Shown piece by piece: positions 56,881 to 64,000 of a stretch of 64,000 nt of DNA. The notes under the pieces are model-generated. The model did no database searches. It had not been told where the DNA came from and worked only from the letters and a program-made list of their open reading frames with translations. The DNA lies in NCBI GenBank assembly GCA_947252755.1, contig CAMXWV010000003.1:62001-126000 (forward strand), written 5' to 3'. Position numbers and translations under genes: made by a program. This DNA comes from an uncultured Dermabacter sp. (lineage in GTDB: Bacteria; Actinomycetota; Actinomycetes; Actinomycetales; Dermabacteraceae). Position 1 is the first letter of the stretch. Each line of letters starts with the position of its first letter.

Positions 56881-58571
56881 CCTCAACAGCTGATGTGAAA
56901 CGCCATAAGTGGTGGGGCTGGGGCCTGGATGATATTGCCTTCCGCTTTGACAACAAGCCGGCGTTTGCGCCCCTCGTGCAGGAGAAGGTGGGCCTGGACC
57001 TCAACGCCATCACCCCGCGCCCCGAGCCGCAGCTGAGCGACTATGACGTGCCCGCAAGCCGCCTGCCGGATCCGCTCCGCACCCGCTTTGAGGAGATGCT
57101 CGGCGCAGACAATGTGCGCGTAGACGATGAATTCCGCGTGGTGCATTCCTTCGGCCGATCCGTGACCGACCTGTTCCGCGCCCGCACCGGAGATTTCCGC
57201 CGGCTCGTGGACGCCGTGGTGTACCCCGCCACGGAAGCTGAGGTGCAGCAGGTGCTGCGCCTGGTGGTTGATGAGAACCTGGTGGTGATCCCCTTCGGCG
57301 GCGGATCCTCCATCTCCGGTTCGGTCACCCCGGACGTGGAAGAAGAGCGCCCGATCATCACGCTCAACCTGGGGCGGATGCGCGCGGTCCTGGAGATCGA
57401 TGACACCGCTGGGCTTGCCCGGGTGCAGGCCGGAGTGTTCGGTCCGGATCTTGAAGAGCAGCTGGGGGAGAAGGGCTGGACGATGGGCCACTTCCCAGAC
57501 TCCTTCACCTATTCCACGCTCGGCGGCTGGGCAGCCACACGCTCCTCCGGCATGCAGTCAGACAAATACGGGGACATCGAAGGCATTGTGCGCGGCCTGC
57601 GGATCGTGCAGCCGGACAGCATCATCGAAACGAAGCCGATCCCGGGCCGCGACTCCGGTTCGTCCGTGCATGAGATGGTGCTCGGTTCGGAGGGCCGCCT
57701 GGGAGTGATCACCGAATGCACCGTGCGGGTGCACCGGATCGCCCCGGTCCGTGAAGTCATCGCGTACATGTTCCCGGACTGGGAGTCCGGTATCCGCGCT
57801 ATGCACGCGATCGCACGCAGCGAAGTGCACCCCGTGTTCACCCGTCTCTCTGACGGTCCGGAAACCCGCTTCTCGCTCGCGATGGTGAAGGAGGCCACGT
57901 CCACGAAGGCGAAGGTGGCGGCGAAGGTGCAGGATGGCCTGTTCGCCTACCTGCGTTCGAAGGGCTGGGACACCACGGAGGAGATGTGCATCTCCTATGT
58001 GTGCTTTGAGGGCACCCGCTCCCATGTGGACCATGAGAAGTCCATGGTGAAGAAGATGGTGAAGGCCGCGGGCGGCATCAGCCTTGGCGCCGGCCCCGGC
58101 GCGATCTACGACCAGAAGAAGTTTGACACGCCCTACCTGCGCGACTTCATGCTGAGCATGAGCGTGTACGGGGATGTGTCAGATACCGGCACCACCTGGT
58201 CGCGGCTGAACGAAATGCACTCGTGTGTGTACGACGCGTTCTACCGCAAGCTTGACGAGCTGGGGCTGCGCGGATTCATGTTCTGCCACATGTCCCACTC
58301 GTACCACAACGGCGCCTGCCTGTACTTCACGTTCGCGGTGCCGTTTGCGAGCGATGACCGCATGCTCGAGGAGTACACGGCGGTCAAGCATGCGATCCAG
58401 TCCGAGTTCATGAAGCACCTGGGCACGCTGTCGCATCACCACGCGGTGGGCACCGAGCATCAGCCGTGGATCACGGAGGATATCGGTGAGGGCGGCGTGA
58501 AGATGCTGCAGGACCTGTACGGGACGCAGGACCCGGGCCGGAACCTCAACCCGGGCAAGATCATTCCGTAG
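56877..58571 (+). CDS. agpS: alkyl-dihydroxyacetonephosphate synthase (FAD-dependent)
   Basis: This 564-residue FAD protein of the PCMH/VAO family has the full AGPS fingerprint: KWWGWG at the N-terminus, the FAD-binding loop PFGGGSSISG (139-148), TMGHFPDSFTYSTLGGWAATRSSGM, GSEGRLGVITE, RLSD, SYHNGACLYF with the catalytic Tyr483, and TLSHHHAVG with the His triplet at 520-522. Animal AGPS uses these residues to swap the acyl chain of acyl-DHAP for a fatty alcohol, making the ether bond. The distinction from D-lactate or glycolate oxidases (GlcD) is the WGWG, GACLYF and HHH motifs. Start ATGA overlap with the acyltransferase gene. Confidence 0.93.
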   Translation: MTSTADVKRHKWWGWGLDDIAFRFDNKPAFAPLVQEKVGLDLNAITPRPEPQLSDYDVPASRLPDPLRTRFEEMLGADNVRVDDEFRVVHSFGRSVTDLFRARTGDFRRLVDAVVYPATEAEVQQVLRLVVDENLVVIPFGGGSSISGSVTPDVEEERPIITLNLGRMRAVLEIDDTAGLARVQAGVFGPDLEEQLGEKGWTMGHFPDSFTYSTLGGWAATRSSGMQSDKYGDIEGIVRGLRIVQPDSIIETKPIPGRDSGSSVHEMVLGSEGRLGVITECTVRVHRIAPVREVIAYMFPDWESGIRAMHAIARSEVHPVFTRLSDGPETRFSLAMVKEATSTKAKVAAKVQDGLFAYLRSKGWDTTEEMCISYVCFEGTRSHVDHEKSMVKKMVKAAGGISLGAGPGAIYDQKKFDTPYLRDFMLSMSVYGDVSDTGTTWSRLNEMHSCVYDAFYRKLDELGLRGFMFCHMSHSYHNGACLYFTFAVPFASDDRMLEEYTAVKHAIQSEFMKHLGTLSHHHAVGTEHQPWITEDIGEGGVKMLQDLYGTQDPGRNLNPGKIIP

Positions 58572-58613
58572 CGCAGTGTGCCCGCCGTAGGCCGGTGGGC
58601 CTGCGGCGAAAAG

Positions 58614-58651
58614 AATCGGTCCTGGCTGCAATCTGCAGTCCAGGACCGATT
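58614..58651 (+). terminator. Rho-independent terminator of the agpS operon
   Basis: AATCGGTCCTGG (58614-58625) and CCAGGACCGATT (58640-58651) form a perfect 12-base stem around a 14-base loop. The left arm is preceded by AAAAG and the right arm runs into TTTCTG, so the hairpin could also act toward the reverse strand, downstream of the tRNA-Arg gene. Confidence 0.9.
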
Positions 58652-58656
58652 TTCTG

Positions 58657-58732
58657 TGGCGCGCCCGGAGGGATTCGAACCCCCAACCTCCTGATCCGTA
58701 GTCAGGTGCTCTATCCGTTAAGCTACGGGCGC
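58657..58732 (-). tRNA. tRNA-Arg (anticodon ACG), CCA encoded
   Basis: On the reverse strand the 73-base cloverleaf reads from 58732 to 58660. The acceptor is GCGCCCG with CGGGCGC, the anticodon stem CCTGA/TCAGG encloses CTACGGA (ACG, reading CGU and, after A-to-I editing, CGC and CGA), and the T-loop is TTCGAAT. A genomic CCA follows at 58659-58657. Both tRNA-Ser genes in this window lack an encoded CCA. Confidence 0.96.
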
Positions 58733-58888
58733 TTGTCGTTGCCGACCTGTACAAGCCTAATGGAGCCCTCCGCCGGATGCCAATTGAGGCCGGGTGTGTC
58801 TAATCACAGCTCAGCAGGCGGAGATGACTGTGCCCCCGTTTCGCTGGGAAGCGGGAGCACAGTGAAGGGTGATCAGCTGACGACGAGA

Positions 58889-60025
58889 TCAGCCATCGGT
58901 GTTCTTCGGTCCGGGGTTGTTCGGATCCGTGTAGAACGGGTTGTCAGTGCCGTTCGCATTCGGCTGCTGGCCCTGGCCGAACTGCGGCGCCTGCGAGTCG
59001 CCGCCAGGAGCCGGGGTGTAGCCCTGCGGCGCAGAGGAAGCCGGCGGCACGGACGGACCAGACGGAGCCTGCGGTGCGTTCGGGCTGCCGAACTGCGGAG
59101 CGGAACCGGGAGCCTGCGGCGCGTTCGGACTGCCGAACTGAGGAGCAGAGCCTGCTGCCTGCGGAGCAGAGCCCGGTCCCTGTGGAGCGGCTCCCGGTCC
59201 CTGCGGAGCGGCTCCCCACTGGGGTGCGGAGGAGTTGGCAGCGCCAGCCGCTCCTGCGCCTGCTGCGCCAGCGGCGGGACCGCCGAAGCCAGCCGGCGGA
59301 ACCGGGGCGGAGTTCTTCTTCTTGCGGCGAGCCAGGAAGAACACGAGAGCTGCGATGGCTGCCAGCGCGAGCAGTGCAAGCAGGCCCAGCACAAGGAGAA
59401 GGATGAGCACGCCGCCCAGGCCGCCGCCCTTCTCAGACTTCACCTTCACGCCATTGATCATGAGGTCCTTCAGGTCAGTGATGTGGACCTTCTTGCCGGA
59501 GATCGTGCCGCTGGAGGACTCAACAACCTTGCCGGGCATCTGAATGGTGATGTCCACCTCGGCCTTGGAGGGGTCGATGCCAAAAGCCGGGCCCTGCTCC
59601 TCAAGGTTAGCCCAGTCCTCCTCGGTCATACCGGAGATGCCCAGATCCAGCTGGACGTACTTGCCGTTGTCCACCTCGGTGACGGCGGGCTCGGCGTCCT
59701 GTGAGGGATCGCCGGTGCCCTTGAAGGTGCACTCGATCTGATCGCCCTTGTCCTTGCCGGTCACCTTGATCGCGGAGCCATCGTCGCTCAGGCCTGTGGA
59801 GTCCGAACTGCAGAACTTATCGGGATCCGTTTCCCCGCCGAAGGCCTCAGCAACGTCCTTATCCACCAGCATCGTGATGTCCATAGTGGCCCGGGTGGGG
59901 CTGTCCACCTTGATGGTGCCCGTAACGGAACCGCACCCCGCGAGCACGAACACCAGGAATGGTGCCAGCAGCACAGCGAGGACTCGAGACGGCGACCGCC
60001 GGGCGCGCGTCAGCAGATCATTCAT
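58889..60025 (-). CDS. LppM-like lipoprotein with TM anchor and Gln/Pro-rich repeat tail
   Basis: A 378-residue protein with a lipoprotein signal peptide (basic RARRSPSR, hydrophobic core, lipobox LAGC with Cys31). It carries an extracytoplasmic LppM-type beta domain (VDSPTRATMDITMLVDKDVAEAFG...), a TM helix at about 202-232, and a cytoplasmic tail. The tail is low complexity, with tandem APQGPG units and an exact 15-residue duplication GSAPQFGSPNAPQAP (292-321). In mycobacteria LppM is linked to phagosome interaction and lipid export; function here is unknown. The combination of lipidation, TM helix and disordered tail is that family's usual plan. Confidence 0.85.
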   Translation of the reverse strand: MNDLLTRARRSPSRVLAVLLAPFLVFVLAGCGSVTGTIKVDSPTRATMDITMLVDKDVAEAFGGETDPDKFCSSDSTGLSDDGSAIKVTGKDKGDQIECTFKGTGDPSQDAEPAVTEVDNGKYVQLDLGISGMTEEDWANLEEQGPAFGIDPSKAEVDITIQMPGKVVESSSGTISGKKVHITDLKDLMINGVKVKSEKGGGLGGVLILLLVLGLLALLALAAIAALVFFLARRKKKNSAPVPPAGFGGPAAGAAGAGAAGAANSSAPQWGAAPQGPGAAPQGPGSAPQAAGSAPQFGSPNAPQAPGSAPQFGSPNAPQAPSGPSVPPASSAPQGYTPAPGGDSQAPQFGQGQQPNANGTDNPFYTDPNNPGPKNTDG

Positions 60026-60164
60026 GAAAGCTCTCCTGCAGAAAATACGTTATGGGCCCGCTGTTTCGCGGGTCACGTGAAGACCCTAACAGGCGGCGCG
60101 ACTCACCGGGTATTCAGTGAGATGGGGACTCGGATCCCACGCCCCACTCAAATGCTCGGTCCGG

Positions 60165-61040
60165 TCAGTCGCGATCCCAGTCGGCAGCGTCGCGCTCGTC
60201 GACCTCCAGCTCCAGCTCGCCCGTGTCCGAACCGGGAGCCATCGGCGCCCCGAACACCGGCGCCGCGTCCGGGCGCTTCGGGCTCATGCCGTCTCCGCTG
60301 GACTGCCGGCGGATCCGCCGCAGCACCCACGGTCCGAAGAAATCCTTCGCCCACACCAGGTCCTCACGCCGCGCTTCACGCCACGGCTTCAGCGGGGCTG
60401 CGTCGGGCAGGGAGTCCGGCAGCTGGTTCTCCACCCCGAGGGAGGCGAGCACCTCCCGTGCAATCGTGTGATGGCCAAGGGGCGAGAAGTGCAGCCGGTC
60501 CGGCGCCCACATGTCCGACCGGGTCAGCTCGCGCAGCGACCACAGATCCACCACGAACGTGTTGTAGCGCTTGGCAATGGCGCGGATGTTTTCGTTGTAG
60601 ATCGCAACCCGGCCGCGGATCATCCGGAAGATCGGAGTGTCTCCCACGTCCGGGCCGGTCCACAGGATCAGGTCAGCGCCCGTCTCCGCCAGGCGGCCCA
60701 CGGCGGCGTCAAGGTCAGCCGCGATCACGTCGGGATCACCCCGGCGGATCACATCATTGCCCCCGGCGAAGAAGCTGATCAGGTTCGGCTGAAGATCGAT
60801 CGCCGGCTGCAGCTGCTCATCGATGATCTGCTGATACAGGCGCCCGCGGATCGCCAGGTTCGCGTAGGCGAAGTCCTCCCGCTGACTGCCCAGCACCTCA
60901 GCAACCCGGTCCGCCCAACCGCGCACACCGCCCATAACGGATTGGTCCTCATCACCCACGCCCTCCGTGAACGAATCACCGATGGCGATGAACCGTGTCC
61001 ACGGGTGCGGATCCGGGAACTCGTCCTGACACTCGCTCAC
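60165..61040 (-). CDS. SGNH/GDSL hydrolase
   Basis: This 291-residue protein has the SGNH blocks: FIAIGDSFTEGVGD (nucleophile Ser), Gly in LAIRGRLYQQI, FFAGGNDVIRRGD (Asn), and DRLHFSPLGH with the Asp-x-x-His pair. It would hydrolyse an ester, possibly on a lipid or cell-wall substrate. No signal peptide is visible, so it is probably cytoplasmic. The start is GTG 61040 with GGAGGTGAGG upstream, five bases after crgA, so the two are co-transcribed. The last 35 residues are acidic and disordered. Confidence 0.88.
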   Translation of the reverse strand: MSECQDEFPDPHPWTRFIAIGDSFTEGVGDEDQSVMGGVRGWADRVAEVLGSQREDFAYANLAIRGRLYQQIIDEQLQPAIDLQPNLISFFAGGNDVIRRGDPDVIAADLDAAVGRLAETGADLILWTGPDVGDTPIFRMIRGRVAIYNENIRAIAKRYNTFVVDLWSLRELTRSDMWAPDRLHFSPLGHHTIAREVLASLGVENQLPDSLPDAAPLKPWREARREDLVWAKDFFGPWVLRRIRRQSSGDGMSPKRPDAAPVFGAPMAPGSDTGELELEVDERDAADWDRD

Positions 61041-61045
61041 TGCCC

Positions 61046-61312
61046 TCACCTCCAGTTGGAGAGGAACACGCCTCCCACCAGGATGATGCCCAGGCCCACC
61101 GCGAGGTTCCAGTCTCCGATCGGCAGCGGCAGCTGGGCGCTCGAGATGTAGAACACCACCAGGTACAGCAGGCCCACGATCAGCAGGGTGACCGCCACTG
61201 GCACCAGCCACGGCGGGCTGGGCATCGGAGCGGCCTCCTTCGCCCCGCGCTGTGCTCGCGCCTCCGTTCGCGCCCGGGCACGCCGCCCCTGAGTCTCTGG
61301 TTCCTTCGCCAC
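61046..61312 (-). CDS. crgA: cell division protein CrgA
   Basis: An 88-residue protein with a charged N-terminal tail of about 30 residues and two TM helices (WLVPVAVTLLIVGLLYLVVFYI and WNLAVGLGIILVGGVFL). The linker SSAQLPLPIGDWN and the C-terminal LSNWR ending are typical of CrgA. In actinobacteria CrgA interacts with FtsZ, FtsQ, FtsI and FtsW to coordinate septal wall synthesis. Its location next to sortase, trpG and pknB is conserved across the phylum. Confidence 0.95.
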   Translation of the reverse strand: MAKEPETQGRRARARTEARAQRGAKEAAPMPSPPWLVPVAVTLLIVGLLYLVVFYISSAQLPLPIGDWNLAVGLGIILVGGVFLSNWR

Positions 61313-61466
61313 GTCACAGCCTTCCTGTTCACCTACACCGGCCCACCCGCGCCGGAATGCTGAGGAGGGCGCCTCAGCCGGGGGCCGAACAGTATGCTAG
61401 CGGCATGAGCTGGTGCCGTTCCGGCCACCGGCACAGCAACTGGGCGCAGCGCAGCGAAGGAAGCCC

Positions 61467-62201
61467 ATGAGAACAGTGATCGCCCGAAGCATCGGCGTGC
61501 TCGGCGAGCTGCTGATCACCGCTGCTGCCTTGATCGGCCTGTTCCTGGTGTGGCAGCTCTGGTGGACCGATGTGGAAGCCACCCGCACCCAGGACCGGAT
61601 CCTCACCGCAGTTCAGACCGGCTGGACGCCTGCCCCCACCCAGCCTGCTCCCCAGCGTCGCGACCCACCGCCGGTCTCCGCTCCCGGCGCCATGCATGAG
61701 GTGTGGGGCATTCTGCATATTCCCCGCTTTGATCGCCCCGCGATTCCGCTCGCTGAAGGCGTCTCCCTGCCCAAGGTGCTCAACACCCAGGGCGCCGGCC
61801 ACTATCCCGGCACTGCTATGCCCGGCGAGGTGGGGAACTTCTCCGTGGCGGGCCACCGCACCACCTACGGGAAACCGTTCTACGAGATCTCCGAGCTCAC
61901 CCCCGGTGATCCCATCATCGTGGAGACCGCCGACGCGTTCTACGTGTACCGCGTGACCTCCCAGCAGATCATCCGCCCGCACCAGGTGGAGGTGATCGCA
62001 CCCGTGCCGAATCAGCCGGGAGCAGCGCCGAACAGGCGGATGCTCACCCTGACCGCCTGCCACCCGCTGTTCTCCGCACGCGAACGGTACGTGGTGCACG
62101 CTGAGTTCGACTATTGGACAGTTCGGAACGATGGCCTGCCCCCAGACCTGCTCCCACCTGAGCTGCCCGAACCCGCCCCGAATGAGACGGAGGGCCGCTG
62201 A
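61467..62201 (+). CDS. class E sortase
   Basis: A 244-residue sortase with an N-terminal TM helix (about 8-32), a Pro-rich linker, and the catalytic domain. Conserved residues are His130 (VAGHRTTYG), Cys198 (TLTACHP) and Arg207 (ARERYVV). Sortase E enzymes anchor surface proteins with LAXTG-like signals to the peptidoglycan of high-GC Gram-positives. I chose ATG 61467 with GAAGGAAG upstream; a longer GTG start 54 bases earlier adds only polar residues. Its stop overlaps the start of the next small gene. Substrate genes are not in this window. Confidence 0.92.
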   Translation: MRTVIARSIGVLGELLITAAALIGLFLVWQLWWTDVEATRTQDRILTAVQTGWTPAPTQPAPQRRDPPPVSAPGAMHEVWGILHIPRFDRPAIPLAEGVSLPKVLNTQGAGHYPGTAMPGEVGNFSVAGHRTTYGKPFYEISELTPGDPIIVETADAFYVYRVTSQQIIRPHQVEVIAPVPNQPGAAPNRRMLTLTACHPLFSARERYVVHAEFDYWTVRNDGLPPDLLPPELPEPAPNETEGR

Positions 62202-62380
62202 TGTATGCACTGCTGTGGCGCAGCCTGCCCGGCCCCCGATGGGTGCGGGCGCTGATCGTGCTCGTTGCTCTCGCAGCTCTGGTTGCGGTGCTGTTCAGCT
62301 GGGTGTTCCCGGCGATCGCACCGCTCATGCCGTTCAATGACGGCACGGTCAGTGAGGAGGGTGCTCGAGCCGTCAGTTGA
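62201..62380 (+). CDS. 59-residue membrane protein coupled to sortase
   Basis: An ATG within TGATG at the end of the sortase gene opens a 59-codon frame: MYALLWRSLPGPRWVRAL, a single hydrophobic helix (about 18-35, IVLVALAALVAVLFSWVF), then a short extracytoplasmic tail AIAPLMPFNDGTVSEE. The product lacks a signal cleavage site. Its last 8 bases overlap the convergent trpG/pabA gene. A short protein of this kind, with conserved LWR and PFND elements, is often found beside pabA in actinobacteria; its function is unknown. Confidence 0.8.
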   Translation: MYALLWRSLPGPRWVRALIVLVALAALVAVLFSWVFPAIAPLMPFNDGTVSEEGARAVS

Positions 62381-63023
62381 TGAGCGGGCCCAGGCCTGCT
62401 GCGCGTTCAGCTGCACCGGCTGGTGGGAGCCCGTCCGCGACCTGCAGGAACACCGCCAGCATGTGATAGCCGTGCTCGGTCAGCACGGACTCCGGATGGA
62501 ACTGCACCGCGTGCAGCGGCAGCTCCCGGTGGGCAAGACCCTGCACGGAGCCGTCTGCCGCCCGCGCGGTCACCTCCAGTTCATCCGGCAGAGTCTCCGG
62601 CACCGCGGCAAGGGAGTGGTAGCGGGCGGCCCGCAGCGGAGAGGGAAGCCCCGTGAACACACTGCGCCCTTCATGCTCGATCAGGCTGGTGCGCCCATGC
62701 ATCAGCTGCGGGGCATGCGTGACCGTAGCGCCGAACAGCTGAGCCAGGGACTGCAGCCCCAGGCACACCCCGAACATCGGGGTGGCGGTGTCGGCGCACT
62801 GTCGGATCACCTCCAGGGTGCGGCCGGCGGTGTCCGGTCGGCCCGGCCCAGGGGAGATCAGCACGCCCGCGTAGTCCTGCACGTCCAGGTCCGGATGGTC
62901 ATTGCGGCGAACGGTGCAGACCGCCCCCATCTGCTCCAGGCATCCCACGATCGTGTAAACGAACGAGTCGTAGTTGTCCACCACCAGAATCGGGGTGCTG
63001 GAGCGGTCGGCAGCGGGGTGCAT
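62373..63023 (-). CDS. class I glutamine amidotransferase (anthranilate/ADC synthase component II, TrpG/PabA type)
   Basis: This 216-residue protein has VVDNYDSFVYTI at the N-terminus, ISPGPGRPDTAG, the nucleophile Cys87 in GVCLGLQSLAQLFG (Leu90 replaces the usual His of CLGHQ), and HAVQFHPES with the catalytic His-x-Glu. It supplies ammonia from glutamine to a chorismate enzyme, either for tryptophan or for folate. Location between pknB and crgA is conserved in actinobacteria, where the gene is called trpG or pabA. Its ATG overlaps the pknB stop (ATGA). Confidence 0.92.
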   Translation of the reverse strand: MHPAADRSSTPILVVDNYDSFVYTIVGCLEQMGAVCTVRRNDHPDLDVQDYAGVLISPGPGRPDTAGRTLEVIRQCADTATPMFGVCLGLQSLAQLFGATVTHAPQLMHGRTSLIEHEGRSVFTGLPSPLRAARYHSLAAVPETLPDELEVTARAADGSVQGLAHRELPLHAVQFHPESVLTEHGYHMLAVFLQVADGLPPAGAAERAAGLGPLIN

Positions 63024-64000
63024 CAGTCGTCGCCGTGACGGCCCGTGCCCAACCGGTACCAGCCGTCATTGCGGTGGTCGCCGCTGTTGCCGGGCGCCAA
63101 ACCGTTGGCGTCCTCCTCGGGCGTGTCGGACGGTTCCGGAGTGGTTGGCGGGGGAGAGGTGGGCTTCGGCTTCTCCGGTCCGGTGGAGACGATGATCGTC
63201 ACGGTGGAACGAGGCTCCACCCGCGAGTTCGGTCCCGGGTCGGTGGTGATGACCCGGTCCTTCTCCACCGAGTCCGATGCTTCCGGTTTGCGCACCACAC
63301 CGAAGCCGGCATCGCTGAGGGTCTTCTGCGCCTCATCAGCCGTCTGGCCGGTGACGTTCGGCAGGGCCACCGGGCCCTCCTTCTTCGCCACCACCACGCG
63401 CACGGTGGAGCCGGAGTCCACAGTCTGGCCGCTGGTGGGAGACTGCTCCAGCACCGTGCCCGGCTCAGCCTGACCATCGGCCCGCTCGCTCACCTCAGCC
63501 TGCAGGCCAAGGTCCTCCAGCGTCTGCTCGGCCTCCTCACGCTTCAGCCCGGTCAGCGCGGGCACCTCCACCTTGCCGGACGCGAACCACACCTGCACCT
63601 CATCGCCCTGTTTGAGGGTGGCTCCGGAGCCGGGTTCGGTGCGCGTCACCGTGCCGGCCTTCGCTCCCGACACGTCCTCGGTGCCCATGGATCTGAGCGT
63701 CAGACCAGCATCGGTCAGCAGCTGCTCCGCTTCAGTGCGAGTTTTGCCGGTGAGGTCAGGCACGGTCGTCTCAGCGGGTCCCGTGGACACCGCCACGGTG
63801 ACAGTGGAGTTCACCGGCACCTGTGTGCCCACCTCTGGGCTCACGCTGAACACCTGTCCCTTCGGCACGTCCGCACTCGGCTTCTGCTCGAACTTGCCCT
63901 GCAGGCCCGCAGCCTGCAGCGTGCTGCTCGCCTCCGATTCGGACACGCCGATGATTCCGGGCACCGCCACGGTCTCCGGCTCCTTGTTGCCCAAGCCGCT
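63023..64000 (-). CDS. pknB: PknB-type Ser/Thr protein kinase, PASTA-containing extracellular part, 5' end outside window
   Basis: Only the C-terminal 325 or so residues are in the window; the kinase and TM domains lie beyond 64000. Four PASTA repeats are visible, each opening with a V-P-x-(L/I)-x-G-type motif (VPGIIG, VPDLTG, VPALTG, LPNVTG) and ending with strands such as VTVAVSTGP. These bind muropeptides or lipid II and control growth and division. After the last repeat there is a Pro/Thr-rich tail, EKPKPTSPPPTTPEPS, and a His/Gly-containing C-terminus (GRHGDD). The stop overlaps the trpG/pabA start. Confidence 0.93.
   Translation of the reverse strand, partial: SGLGNKEPETVAVPGIIGVSESEASSTLQAAGLQGKFEQKPSADVPKGQVFSVSPEVGTQVPVNSTVTVAVSTGPAETTVPDLTGKTRTEAEQLLTDAGLTLRSMGTEDVSGAKAGTVTRTEPGSGATLKQGDEVQVWFASGKVEVPALTGLKREEAEQTLEDLGLQAEVSERADGQAEPGTVLEQSPTSGQTVDSGSTVRVVVAKKEGPVALPNVTGQTADEAQKTLSDAGFGVVRKPEASDSVEKDRVITTDPGPNSRVEPRSTVTIIVSTGPEKPKPTSPPPTTPEPSDTPEEDANGLAPGNSGDHRNDGWYRLGTGRHGDD

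Noticed and set aside
56877..58571. Annotation of agpS as a D-lactate/glycolate oxidase (GlcD)
   Set aside because: The FAD domain fold is shared, but WGWG, SYHNGACLYF and the HHH triplet are features of alkyl-DHAP synthases, and the adjacent FAR gene supports this.

Overview
The window is high-GC, densely packed Gram-positive DNA from an actinobacterium. Diagnostic markers are a PASTA-domain Ser/Thr kinase (PknB) with trpG/pabA, a class E sortase and CrgA at the right end, DUF6725- and DUF5926-type proteins, an LppM-type lipoprotein, a DesK/DesR-like two-component pair, and many ATGA/GTGA start-stop overlaps. A facultatively anaerobic member of the Micrococcales, perhaps Dermabacteraceae, would fit, but that assignment is inference. 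The pknB-trpG-sortase-crgA order suggests that the right end lies near the chromosome origin. I see no prophage, integrase, transposase, CRISPR array or resistance island.

Left part (1-9000): a BCCT osmolyte transporter cut by the window edge; mtnN; a divergent alpha/beta-hydrolase that has lost its catalytic Ser and His; argS; a GC-rich repeat tract; a repeat-bearing hypothetical protein; and an acyltransferase-3 two-gene operon. At 9110-14971 lies a complete anaerobic respiration operon (dmsA, dmsB, dmsC, a TorD-family chaperone and a polyferredoxin-like protein), followed by the acetoin/diacetyl reductase budC. At 16142-18664 are a FetB-like permease and a YedE-TusA sulfur (or selenium) pair.

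At 18796-29089 is a hydroxyproline (or related imino acid) catabolic regulon. It comprises an AGCS symporter, a three-subunit FAD/[2Fe-2S] D-amino-acid (D-hydroxyproline) dehydrogenase, a proline-racemase-family epimerase with a Ser/Cys catalytic pair, a DapA-family deaminase/dehydratase, a FadR-type GntR regulator, an aldehyde dehydrogenase and probably a flavin reductase. Three promoters each carry the same operator, ATTGTC-N-GACAAY, on or just downstream of the -10 box, so one repressor probably controls the whole set. An internally deleted SulP permease remnant sits in the middle.

Middle part (29299-48273): a large membrane protein of unknown function, a uracil-type permease, the DUF6725/DUF5926/GT2 genes, a membrane protein with an alkaline-phosphatase-like ectodomain, pheA, a DAG-kinase-like gene whose start codon overlaps that of serS, a HAD phosphatase, a YbaK-type deacylase, dispersed palindromic repeats, two tRNA-Ser genes, a variant peroxiredoxin, a type-B carboxylesterase and ppc.

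Right part (48299-64000): an ABC exporter plus DesK/DesR-like operon, a formate/nitrite channel, and the most striking locus, 53058-58571. There a fatty-acyl-CoA-reductase/HAD fusion is divergent from an operon of an SDR reductase, a PlsC-type acyltransferase and a clear alkyl-dihydroxyacetonephosphate synthase. Together these could make ether (plasmanyl) glycerolipids aerobically by a route parallel to the animal peroxisomal pathway. Then follow tRNA-Arg, an LppM-like lipoprotein, an SGNH hydrolase, crgA, a sortase, a 59-residue membrane protein, trpG/pabA and the PASTA end of pknB.
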